In this document: piece by piece, positions 20,906 through 30,847 of the stretch | How the letters are laid out: each line of letters begins with the position of its first letter | Numbering within the stretch: the stretch's first letter is position 1 | Assembly (NCBI RefSeq): GCF_963855985.1 | Contig: NC_087092.1 | Coordinates: forward strand, 8,370,001 to 8,434,000 | Reading direction: 5' to 3' | Source: Ostrinia nubilalis | Taxonomy: Eukaryota > Arthropoda > Insecta > Lepidoptera > Crambidae | DNA: 64,000 nucleotides | The notes under the pieces: model-generated | Database searches by the model: none | What the model saw: only the letters and a program-made list of their open reading frames with translations | Told to the model about the DNA's origin: nothing | Program-made: the position numbers and the translations under genes

Positions 20906-22406
20906 GATTACGAGAGTTTGTGCTTAGGGACCCTAAGTTAGGGTACAGATTAGACAGGTTCTAACATTATATTTGCATATTTTTTAAGTACATAACATTG
21001 ATAATTTAATAGATTAAGTAACTTAGTACTTGTAAAAGAGGAAAGATCTGTATTTTTGTAATGATTAAACTATAAAACTTCTGGACCGATTTTAAAAAAT
21101 CCTTAAGGCAACCGAAATTCACGCGGGAATATTACTTACTTGAATATACTTGAGAATACTTGAACGCCTACCTGTACATAAAAATCGCACACATTATCGC
21201 TCAATCATTGCCAATACCAAAATACAGAGTATCATCATGTCATGATCATTTAGTCAAAAGAGGAAATGTGTATCCACATTATTCGTTTACAGATGGCCTT
21301 TTTATACGTCGCAGCTGTTAGAATACCCCAATAAAACTATTGTGTGAAACACGCTTTGTATCCTTTCTCATTCAGAGTTCTACACAAACCATTCGTCTTG
21401 ATAAAATAAGGGTACCTACCTAAATAGTTCGATGTTGGTACCTATATTACTTTTGTAAAGTAAGAATAAAATAGGGGACAGGGGTTGGTACTGGTACGCA
21501 CGTTAAAAATATACGCGCTCGGTAGATAGCTTTATTATGTGGTAGGTTCTGTGTAAATAATTATATCTGTGTGTAGTGTACCTACTTATGACTAGAATTA
21601 GATAGGTAGACACGTAGGTACAATGTTAATTAATTCAAAATGATGTCCATCAAAATTTTACACACGTGTCTCGCTAATTCTCCGTCATCCTCATGGACAT
21701 TTGATTTTTCTATGTCATGGATTACTTACCTTTACAATTTTTGTACCATTCGGTTTATCTACCTGTAGGAGGTAGGCAGGTAGTTTTTGGCAGTTCCGTG
21801 CCCAAAAAGTAGGTAGGTACCAACGAAACTCTTATCTATTACATTATTACATGCTCTAATAAGCAAAAATGTATCTAAGGTAATTGATATTATTTTAAAT
21901 ATTATTATGTATCGTTTTGCTTAGAATAATAATGACTAAAAATAATAAAAACTAAAAAATATTTATAGAAAAAATCTATCAAATATAATATCTTAGTGAC
22001 ATCTATTATGAACCTTGTAATGTTTCGTCTTTTGCACCCACCATTACTACGTGCAAGTTCTTAAAACGCAGTTGAAAAGCTCTCCGCTAGATGTCGGTAA
22101 AAGTTCATTGTAATGAATACAATACAACTCTACTGAGTTAGAGCTTGTTCCTAAAAAGACATCCCGTTTTTTGCAGGACCCCGTTTAGTAGTATACGTGT
22201 TTTAATATACTTAACGCTTACACGAATATCAATATCAAAACCGATCCGTTCGAATTTGTAATTCCAATTTTAAACTCACTTTGAGTTCACATGTCAGTCC
22301 CAGTTTATCCTCTAAAACTGTAAGGTAAGTAATTACATAAAAACACTGATTTAACTTAAGATACAATAACAATGAACCGTATTTTATTTGCGAGACACTT
22401 TCGGTC
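20906..22406. other. No gene recognised (1.5 kb)
   Basis: AT-rich, with scattered GGTACCTACC-type motifs (for example near 21412 and 21812). No element ends or coding sequence identified. Confidence 0.5.
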
Positions 22407-22420
22407 TACAGTCAAACCTG

Positions 22421-22602
22421 GATAAGTGAGAACTGGATAAGTGAGAAAACTCTATAAGTGAGAGTAATAGCCAGGACCCGTCATTTTAAGCTCCCAAAAC
22501 CTCTATTAGCGAGAAATAGAAACCTCTGTAAGAGAGAGTCGTTTTTCCCTCATAGACCTCCGTAAGTGAGACTGCTACTTATCTATACCTCTATAAGCGA
22601 CA
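22421..22602 (+). repeat. Iterated 11-mers in the left pogo end
   Basis: Variants of TATAAGYGAGA occur at about 22421, 22436, 22452, 22504, 22527, 22561 and 22592. Matching copies lie in the right end (about 26354-26464), including the inverted TCTCGCTTATC next to the terminal repeat. They probably act as transposase-binding sites. Confidence 0.8.
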
Positions 22603-23841
22603 GTCGAGCTTTATTTACAAAAATTTAACATGTGCTATTTTATGACTCATTCTTAAGAGCCATTTTACATTTTCGTGCGAATTTCTAAGATTTTGGAAGC
22701 ATGAATTACTATCTTAAGCAACACCCAGAGATTATTTAATAACTGCGAAAGATAGGTCAATCCTTGGCGTTGACCATTAATGAAACGGATTTACTAAAAC
22801 TCTTTTGCTTAATTCACAGTACCCCATCTCCCACAACCATTTTACGGAAAAATTGCCGCAGACTCATTTTCAAAGTCCTGTATCTATTATTTATGCTCGT
22901 ATAATACGCTTAAAAATATATAGTAATCATCGGACATATATTCTTGTAGTTCATTAATGAAATAGATTCTTGAATTTCATTACCATTATTGAGTAAAATC
23001 TAAAAATAATTTGGCAAATTTGAAGATTAACGTCACATTTTGATCGTGGTTTTTGGTTTAAAAACACAGCAATAACTGCAATAAAAGTATCCCAAAATAA
23101 AGAATATTCATTGTAGAATTGATTTCTACAGTTATTGTTTAAATATTAGTAACCACTTTGTCAAAATATTGATGTGAATATCAGTATAAATTACAATGCG
23201 CAAGCCGACATCGATTAGTATGGCGCGAGCGCCCGTCAAGGCAGGACCTGTGTCATTTTTCCCGCCGTGACGTTTACGTGCGTTCGTGTCGTGAAGCGGT
23301 GATTTGTACGGTGACCAAATACATTTGATACTATGCCGAGAGGCTGTTTCGAGTCGGCCGGTCGAGCAGAAATTGAAATGATGAATTTTAATTTCTTTGA
23401 CGGATCTGGGTGTAACTATGTATAATATGTAGGTACCATGTATTTAATTTAATAAATAAATTATAAAAAAGTATATTCATTTTGCTAGCACCCTTAACAC
23501 AAGCATATTGGTTGCCTACTTTTGGACTAGATGGCGCTGTGAAATTGTCCAAAGATTTGTTTATTTATTTATCCGCTTTGAGTTTTGTTTCGTGAAGAAG
23601 AAAAAGAAGCGTTTTGTTTCGAGAGGGAAGCTTTGTTGTTAAATCTATACTAATAAAAGAGGAAAGATTTAATTGTTTGTTTGGTTTGTTTGGAGGCAAT
23701 AGGCTCCGAAAAAAAAATCTTTCACGATTTAGAATCCTAATTTTTTTTTATGTAGGCTATAAAATATTTTCAAAAACTTTAGTCCAAAATCTTTGATAAA
23801 ATTCGACGTTTAATAAATAAATTAGATAACATTATTATTAA

Positions 23842-24162
23842 TACTTTTTTTTTCAGTACGGTTTTAGTACTTGTTTTTCAGAAATTCTACTCGGCGGTCT
23901 GTTTGATTGTACACAGTTAACTGACCACATATTCTACCAGTTGCCCGGTCGCTCCATACGTCTCCGCAACACTCGTACACATGGTGTTTTTGCACCCGGA
24001 ATTTGTAAGACTATAGCGGGCCAACGCGCACCGCTACGGCGTATCATGCATTCGTATAATAAAAACTTTGCTAATATAGATTTATTCACGCTATCTCTTG
24101 GGCAGTTCAAAAATGCAATCCATTCAAAATTAAAAGTTATTAGTACGAGCATTCAGGATTAA
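23842..24162 (+). pseudogene. Non-LTR reverse transcriptase C-terminal tail
   Basis: After a stop at 23839-23841 the frame runs through LLGGLFDCTQLTDHI, LPGRSIRLRNTRTHGVFAPG and RRIMHSYNKNFANIDLF, to a stop at 24160-24162. The sequence RTRSTRTxxVFxPP followed by PLxRxxxxYN matches the tail of lepidopteran LINE reverse transcriptases, downstream of the catalytic region. It is 5'-truncated, as is usual. Its 3' UTR runs to an AAAAT-repeat tail at about 24598-24625, where the Helitron helicase frame resumes. Confidence 0.75.
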
Positions 24163-24189
24163 TTTAATTTCTGTCTTTATATTCATAAA

Positions 24190-24345
24190 GGTAATATTGG
24201 ACTTTGCCCACGGCTTTTCCCGCGTGAGGTTGAGTGTGTCACGAATCGTTGTGAATTGTAGCCCATATGTTATTCTGATATATAAATAATAACACTGTAA
24301 AGTTTCATCATAATCTATTTAGAAGTTCTTGCACTCTTAATTTAT
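24190..24345 (-). mobile_element. Helitron-like fragment inside the LINE 3' region
   Basis: Resembles the piece at 24939-25366: GCCCACGGCTTTTCCCGCGT, then TGTCACGAATCGT and TTATTCTGATATATAA, then AAAGTTTCATCATAATC. No clean ends are left. Either it was inserted into the LINE 3' UTR, or the LINE copy carries it. Confidence 0.5.
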
Positions 24346-24597
24346 TAAGTGAAAATTTAATTTATTTATAATTATTTCACTTTTGTGTATCATAATAGTT
24401 TCGGCACTATTGTCTTGTATTTGTTATATAAATTGTTATATTAATACGTAACACTAGTAGATTGTCGCTGCTTTGGTTTTTGTTTTCCTTTTTTGAAAAT
24501 TACTTTGCGAACAATGTTATTGGTTACATAATTAGTAATATTAATAATAGTCATTAATACTGGTATAAGCTATATTATGTAATTGTTTGTTGTTCTG

Positions 24598-24625
24598 AAT
24601 AAAATAAAATAAAAATAAAATAAAA
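24598..24625 (+). repeat. AAAAT-repeat LINE tail
   Basis: About five units of AAAAT/AATAAA type. The next base (24626) starts a TGC codon of the Helitron helicase, so the tail marks the LINE's 3' junction. Confidence 0.75.
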
Positions 24626-24745
24626 TGCTTCTCCGACGACCAGTTGTATGTGGAATACTCCAGAGTATGCGCACACAATAGCCTGGTGATTTTAGCACCT
24701 GAAGGAAAAACAAAAAAGAAATCTGCGGCAGGTGTAGTGTTTTAA
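24626..24745 (+). pseudogene. Helitron RepHel, helicase C terminus
   Basis: The frame CFSDDQLYVEYSRV, then NSLVILAPEGKTKKSA, ends at a stop at 24743-24745. It corresponds to the CFSHGQLYVACSRVG...LxxLAPEGKTKNVVY end of Helitron PIF1-type helicases. The key HGQLYVACSR block is altered (SDDQLYVEYSR), and everything upstream is replaced by the LINE insertion, so it is not functional. Its position just before the GCGGGC...CTAG end fits the usual gene order of Helitrons. Confidence 0.8.
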
Positions 24746-24938
24746 TTTTGTTTTAGAAAGATCTCATAATTTTGTAAGTATTCAAATATTTAAACATAAT
24801 AATTTGTAGATTTTATATCAAAAAATATAACCATTTTACAAAATTAATTTTCTTAGAATATTTTAATTCTATTAGAACCATTTTCCACTTCATCGCAGAA
24901 GAAGTCGCGGGCAAAAAGCTAGTATGAAATATGTAGTA

Positions 24939-25366
24939 TTGCCCGCGGCTTCACCCGCTTGAAATTTAGTTTGTCACAGATCGTCATATTTTGTTAATTA
25001 TAACCTATACATTGTTATTCTGGTCGACGCCAGGGATGGATGAGCGTCGCTGTCGCTGGCGACAGGGTCTTCTGGTTCAGGGTTCATGGCGTAGGTCTCA
25101 GGCAAAATGAAATCCACTCGTAGAAATGAATAAACTCAGTGTATTCACGAAAATAATTACACACAGCACTAGAGTCGTATCGGAACTGAGTGAACCAAAG
25201 TTCTTGCGATAGGAACGTCCGACCCGAGTGATAGTTGAACACAGACTGCCTAGTACTGCTGTACTGTACTGTAAAGTTTCATCAAAATCTGTTCAGTAGT
25301 TTTTGCGTGAAAGTGTAACAAACATCCAGACATCCACACAAACTTTCGTATTTATAATATTAGTAA
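24939..25366 (-). mobile_element. Helitron (minus strand), interrupted
   Basis: Starts at TTGCCCGCGGCTTCACCCGC and runs through TTTGTCACAGATCGTC and AACCTATACATTGTTATTCTGG. It is then broken, and resumes at AAAGTTTCATCAAAATCTG, ending ...AAACTTTCGTATTTATAATATTAGTAAGA. Read on the minus strand this is the 5' TC...ATATTATAAA start and GCGGGC 3' hairpin of a Lep1-like Helitron; the CTAG end itself is degraded. It lies almost back to back with the Helitron ending at 24922. Confidence 0.7.
25022..25267. mobile_element. Unidentified insert in the Helitron, possibly LTR-derived
   Basis: About 245 bp of GC-richer sequence (GATGGATGAGCGTCGCTG, then CTGTCGCTGGCGACAGGG; later ACTAGAGTCGTATCGGAACT) interrupts the Helitron body. 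AATAAACTCAGTG and the TGGCGACAG block are reminiscent of an LTR polyadenylation region and the sequence beside a primer-binding site, but no TG...CA ends or duplications are certain. Confidence 0.35.
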
Positions 25367-25941
25367 GACTAGTAAGAAGTAAGATAGTAAGATGAATTAT
25401 TTTAGTTATTTGTTTACTTATAATAATATTTATTTATTTATTTCTTAGCTCTGTCTGATAATGGATCTGGAGGAGATGCAATGGCCACCTCCGTAACAAA
25501 ACAATAGAACCCTATGGAGTTTGGGCTTGTGCCTATTCGTGTTTCATTATGAATCGAATTAAAAAAAACTTAATAAACTCTATTAAAAAGTTAAATTAAT
25601 TTATCAAGTTTGAATACCTCATTCTACCTTAAAATTAATAACTTAAATCAAGTCTTAATACGGTCACGGCTCAAGATTTTTTTGTCCATTTCAGCGTTCT
25701 TTTTACTCTTTTGACGTTGCGTTGACAGCTTTTACCTAAATTTGCGCGGAATATTTTTGTGAAATGGCTCTTCCATTGTTTTTGTATTCTCGTCAATATT
25801 GTTCCTATTCTATTTCGTGGAACTAAATATAACTTTATTGTTGTTATTTTATCGCATTCTTTTCAAATGGACACGTGTGCCTGTGTACCGTCCTGTTTGT
25901 CAGACTTACTCAGTTTATAGTTGAAAGTTCTGCTCTGCATC

Positions 25942-26168
25942 ATGTCAAAACGGAAAATTAAAGTACTGTCATTAAGTGATAAACTTAAAATAGTGAATGC
26001 GTTTGAATCCGGAAAATCGCGAAATGAAATACGGTGCATCAGTACTTTGAATACGCGGCGGTTGTTGATCAAGCAATATTTGACAAAATTTATGAGTTAG
26101 AGAAAAACATTCAAAATACAAAAACAGAAACCCAAACGAAATTGACGGATTTTTTTGAGTGCAAATAA
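25942..26168 (+). pseudogene. pogo/Tigger-like transposase, core deleted
   Basis: ATG at 25942 opens MSKRKIKVLSLSDKLKIVNA followed by FESGKSRNEI, the CENP-B/Psq-type helix-turn-helix at the N terminus of pogo/Tigger transposases. After about 33 codons the sequence jumps, in another frame, to FDKIYELEKNIQNTKTETQ and KLTDFF, ending at a stop at 26166-26168. The QTKLTDFF end is typical of Tigger-like proteins. About 400 residues, including the DDE catalytic triad, are missing, with the junction near 26035. The protein could not transpose the element; it would need a relative in trans. Confidence 0.85.
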
Positions 26169-26475
26169 GTTCTAAACAAAATAAAATTACATAGTAAGTA
26201 CATGAATTTTTGTTTTGTTTTCGTAAGCATTTAAAAATATATACCTACTTATGTACATAATATAATATGTTGTGCATATCATGCACATAATTTTATCATA
26301 ATAAATATTTACTACATTCGCACTTGCTGTGACTTGTTATTGCTGCGTACCCCTATAAGAGAGAAACGCTACCCATGTACCTGCATAAGCGAGAAACTCG
26401 GGTTAGTGAGAAACCTCTATAAGCGAGAATGAGATTGTGCTCCCTTGAACTCTCGCTTATCCAGGTTTGACTGTA

Positions 26476-29388
26476 TTACTAAACTTGTAATAGACCGAAA
26501 TCCAGTCAGGCGAAATTGCGAGAAGCTACGAGTAATTTTAGATGTAGGCTACTCAAATAGGTATTACATAAGTTAGGTGCACTAACTCAACTTTGGGTAA
26601 CTTAAAATACTTAAGTTAATGCTCTTTTAACCTCATTAAATCTTCAGCTATACCTAACCGAGGACAGTTTACGAAGCCGTAGTTAAGCTCAAGTTGACAA
26701 GTCAGCCACAGAACTTAATACAGATAGGTACCTACTTACTAACTTACTTCTCCACAAAACAAGCCACAGTCCCACTCAAAGTGTATCAATGTTTATAAGT
26801 TGCTTATAAACTCAAGTTAGTGTTGTTTGAATACATTCATACTTTGCTTGTACGAGATACTTAGGACTGTGATAGCTCTAGTATAGACGTGCTATTAGTA
26901 ATTATTGCTCTACAATGCCCGCATTTGTGTTTTAACATCCTTTGATCATTTATTTGCCTATTTATAACGTTTCAATTGATACAAAATTAATATTTCCATT
27001 ATGATCATAACTAGAATAACATATAAAATGTTGATCAATAAAATTGAAGGCCACTTAAGTACAAGCTAGTATTATATTATCTGTGGTACAAGTATTACTT
27101 TAAGATTTTGTTTTGTTTTCACATCTTCAAATAATGTTTTAGTTATTTATTGTATCGACTGAAGTAAATACAAATAAAATGGTCTCTCTTACTTCGTAAA
27201 AGAGGCTTTCTATAAACACTTAAACCCTTTGTTGTTTTACAACTAACTAGATACCAGTTCCAAGAAAACGCTTATAAAGGTAATAGAAATGCTCTTAAAT
27301 AGTCAAGGAGATTGAGATGTTAGCTAGACAGACACCTACGTGTACCTATATTTATAAAAGTAAGTAGGCTGCGTAGATTGAAATTTGAGTCTTCGCTTTG
27401 TTAGGTATGAGGAATATTGGAATGAATAATGTTACGCAAATAAGTAAGTATAATTTAAAATGTTAATACCTCTTAGCGTAAGCGAATTTTTCGGCAATAT
27501 ATTTTCATAAACCTAGGTATATACATATATAAATGCCTAAATAAATTAAACTGATTTCTTATCCTAATGAACTAGCTCTAGAAAATATTTTTTAATTAAA
27601 TACAGAAAAGTATTTTTTTAAATAACTTACCCAAATACAAGTGTTAATGTTTTCCCAGTCATTGTACCACTCCATTAACAAGAGATATCGAATATTTAAC
27701 ATTTTCACAACTAACCTAATTGAAAAATTGAATTAAATTATTTTTACAAGCTTTGTCAGTCTCGTAAAAGTTCAACGTTCAAAGTTCTGGTACTACTGTA
27801 AGTTTGCGTTACCGCTACGGGTTCTTAATTTAAAATTAACAATAAAGACTCGTTTTATTTTCATTGTTAAGTCGTTTCATTTCTTTTAATAAATGGAAAG
27901 CTTTAAATTAATTAGTCTTTAATTGAAAATTAAATATTTTAGGTTAATAAAAATATAGATATTTATATGTATCTAATTAGAGGCTGTGAAAATATTTTTT
28001 TGATAATGCTTTTTAATCTAGAAAGCTCTGGTAGGTAACTTTTACCTAGGTAGTCGAGTTTTGTTTTATGCTACTAACTAGATCTCTTTTTGCAAAGTGT
28101 GATGCGGGAGATATCTACTTCAGCTACAATTTGAGTCTATCCCGAGTAGACTATTGGTCCATTTTACAAAGATACAACTAGACCAAAGGGCACAAGCAAA
28201 TGGACTTTTTCGCACAACCTACCAAAGGAAGCGTTTTTCAGGAAGATTGTATTCTGTTCATGTACGAGTATCTTAAATAAATAAATGAAGAATTATTCGT
28301 AATTAATCTTAATTTTACAGTTAAAGTACTTTGTCATAAATAAGTACCTAGTTAAATATGTAGCAAAAGTGTAGCATGCAGTACCTACACGTGTGTAATT
28401 CTATAAGTGTAGGTATTATAGGAAAAGCACTCCGAACATGCAATTAGTAACTGGATAGTAGAGCGAACAAAGTGAGAGAGCTGTAATAGAATATTAATGG
28501 TAATACGTAGTATGTATGTTGTAGGTATACGTAGAGCATCATAAATGGATCGCTTTTAGAAATTGTATTTGCATTTATGTATAAAGCATTTATTAAATCA
28601 AAATATTTGTCTCATATATTCATCGTTTCATTCTTCTGGTGAGAGACAAGAACGTCCGTCGACATTTTATAGAAATTCCTGGCATTTTATGTGTTTCAAT
28701 GACAGTCTCTGGATTTAATTAACGGAAACACTTTGAGCTTACCTAAAATTTGCCGAAAATTCTTTTGCGCTTGTAAAGGGGTCGTCTGATTTATGTCGGG
28801 ACAAAAGACGAACATAACGTTTGACTTTTTTTGCAAACTCTACACGGATCAAGCAGAAAAGGTTTATTAAATTCGTGGAACAGATTTGATTATCATTATT
28901 ATTGTCTACGTTGAAATTAAGCAGTGTTTCGCAAAAGTTTGGATCCACAAAACGTCCATTACAGCAAAGGAAATTGGCGAAGTTTTGTTTTTTGATAAGC
29001 TGAATAACTTCAATTTAAGCGTCTTAAATAAATAAGTAAAGGCCTGAACCAAGTGAACTGGACTCACGAACAAAGTAACATAGTCTTTGTATTAAGATTC
29101 AAATAAGTTTTTGAAGTGGATGTTATCAAAGTGTTTACAACCCAATGGTTCTTGGAAATATTAACTTAGTGAAGCCCACGCCAATATCACGCGTGGGATA
29201 CAATTTTATTACAAGCTTACAAGTAGGTGTAGGTACATGTTTGATGTCTTAGAGGCCTCACAAAAAACAGTGAATATATTTATCTCACTCAGCTTTCTAT
29301 AAAGCTGTAAAATGAAGTTATGAATTCTTTATTTCTGCGAATAATACCACAGATTACCTAATAACTAGTAGGTACATATTTATTATAT
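26476..29388. other. No gene recognised (2.9 kb)
   Basis: AT-rich, with no paired ends or coding similarity. Short open frames near 28739-28948 on the minus strand have no recognisable match. Confidence 0.5.
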
Positions 29389-29768
29389 GTTAATACCATA
29401 GCTGGGAACCGTTAATCAAATAGTTAACTTCGTTAATCGTTAAACCGTTAATAAAAAAATTAACTTCGTTAAACGTTAAAACGTTACACTTCACAAGATT
29501 TAACGCAAGTTAACGTTAATCGTTAATCCGTTAATACATGATAGTAAAACGACAAAAATAATTGCATGCAAGGTTCAAATAATTTCGAAAGCTTGTATCG
29601 CGCATGGAATTTATTCCTCTTTTTTAGGGTTCCGTAGCCAAATGGCAAAAAACGGAACCCTTATAGATTCGTCATGTCTGTCTGTCCGTCCGTATGTCAC
29701 AGCCATTTTTTTCCGAAACTATAAGAGCTATATTGTATGTACTTGGTAGGTAGATGTATTCTGTGAAT

Positions 29769-30847
29769 AAAAAAAACCGGCCAAGTGCGAGTCGGGGTCG
29801 CACACCGAGGGTTCCGCCGTACAAACGTAGCGGTTTACAATTTATGACATATTAAATAAAATTACTTACTTGATTCCGTTGCGAGTAGTGGCGAATTTCA
29901 AAATATGCGGTATGATTATTTTTTATTTATTTATTTTTCCTATATTTGCATTATAGGTAGGTACCTACCTCAGCGTTTTGAATTTTTGCGTTGATTTAGA
30001 ATTTCTCACAGTTTAGAGGCAATTAGATTTAAGAAGTGTTTGATATGAATTTCAACTTTAATATCTCTACGCGTTCATGTGAAAAAGGGTAGGTAGTAAG
30101 TTTATAATTATTAAAAATATATTTTATGTCATGTAAGCAAAAATAATATTTTAAATTTTATATAACTTCAAATTTATCATTTTCGCAATTTTTCCTTTAT
30201 CTGTACTATATAACGTTGCTTCGTGCCGAATTTCAAGATTCTGAGTTCACAGGAAGTACCTTGTAGGTTTTGATTCCCTAGCGTGTGACGGAAATTCGTC
30301 TAAGGTGTCGGTATAAACTGTTGTATCTTTTGATCGCGTTAACTTAGAAGTTTGATTTTTTTACTTCTTAAAGGGACAATAGATCTAGGTATTTGGTATA
30401 AATTTCAATTTGATACCTTTATTCGTTCGTGAGAAATAAGGTAGTAAGTTTCATTTTATTAAAATATTTTTATTATATTATAAAACTAAAAAAATGTAAT
30501 TTTCTCAATTTTTCCTATATTTGCATTATATGACAATGCTTTATGCCAAATTTCAAGATTCTGAGTTTACGGGAAGTATCCTGTAGGTTTTGATTCCTTT
30601 GCGAGTGTCGAAAATTTGTTGAAAATATCGACATAATCGGCTGTATCTTTTGATTGGCTTGGCTTAGAAGTTTGATATTTTCACAGCTTAAAGGGACAAT
30701 AGACCTGAGTATTTCATGTGAATTTCAGCTTGATACGTTCACGCGTTCTTGAGATAAAGGGTCTTGACAGACGGACGGACAGACGGACAACAAAGTGATC
30801 CTATAAGGGTTCCGTTTTTTCCTTTTGAGGTACGGAACCCTAAAAAA
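29769..30847 (-). mobile_element. GGAACCCTA-type dispersed repeat, copy B, nested in A
   Basis: Runs from AAAAAACCGGCCAAGTGCG to TACGGAACCCTAAAAAAT. Its left end is the reverse complement of A's right end, and its right end that of A's left end, so B is a relative in the opposite orientation. It contains GACAGACGGACGGACAGAC and three diverged ~320-350-bp internal units. It inserted into A after GATGTATTCTGTGAA. Confidence 0.8.
30010..30750. repeat. Diverged ~320-350-bp tandem units in copy B
   Basis: Shared blocks recur: GGTAGTAAGTTT at about 30092 and 30440; CAAGATTCTGAGTT at about 30234 and 30556; AAAGGGACAATAGA at about 30370 and 30690. Spacing is about 320-350 bp, so the body grew by internal tandem duplication. 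Confidence 0.7.

Larger units (their letters stand above)
23644..24922 (+). mobile_element. Helitron with helicase 3' end, invaded by a LINE
   Basis: Begins TCTATACTAATAAAAGAGG after A and ends GTCGCGGGCAAAAAGCTAG before T. Unlike the short Helitrons in this window it retains the C terminus of the RepHel protein (24626-24745) before its 3' hairpin. A LINE 3' fragment with an AAAAT tail lies immediately before the helicase frame. Length 1279 bp including the LINE. Confidence 0.8.
22409..26473. mobile_element. pogo/Tigger-like element, internally deleted and invaded
   Basis: The ends CAGTCAAACCTGGATAAG (22409-22426) and CTTATCCAGGTTTGACTG (26456-26473) are perfect inverts flanked by TA (22407-22408 and 26474-26475). 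Inside is a CENP-B-type N-terminal box fused out of frame to a transposase C terminus, so the catalytic DDE core is deleted. Repeats of a TATAAGYGAGA-type 11-mer fill both subterminal regions. A Helitron (23644-24922), a LINE inside that, a second Helitron fragment (24939-25366) and an unidentified insert (25022-25267) account for much of the 4.1 kb. Confidence 0.9.
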
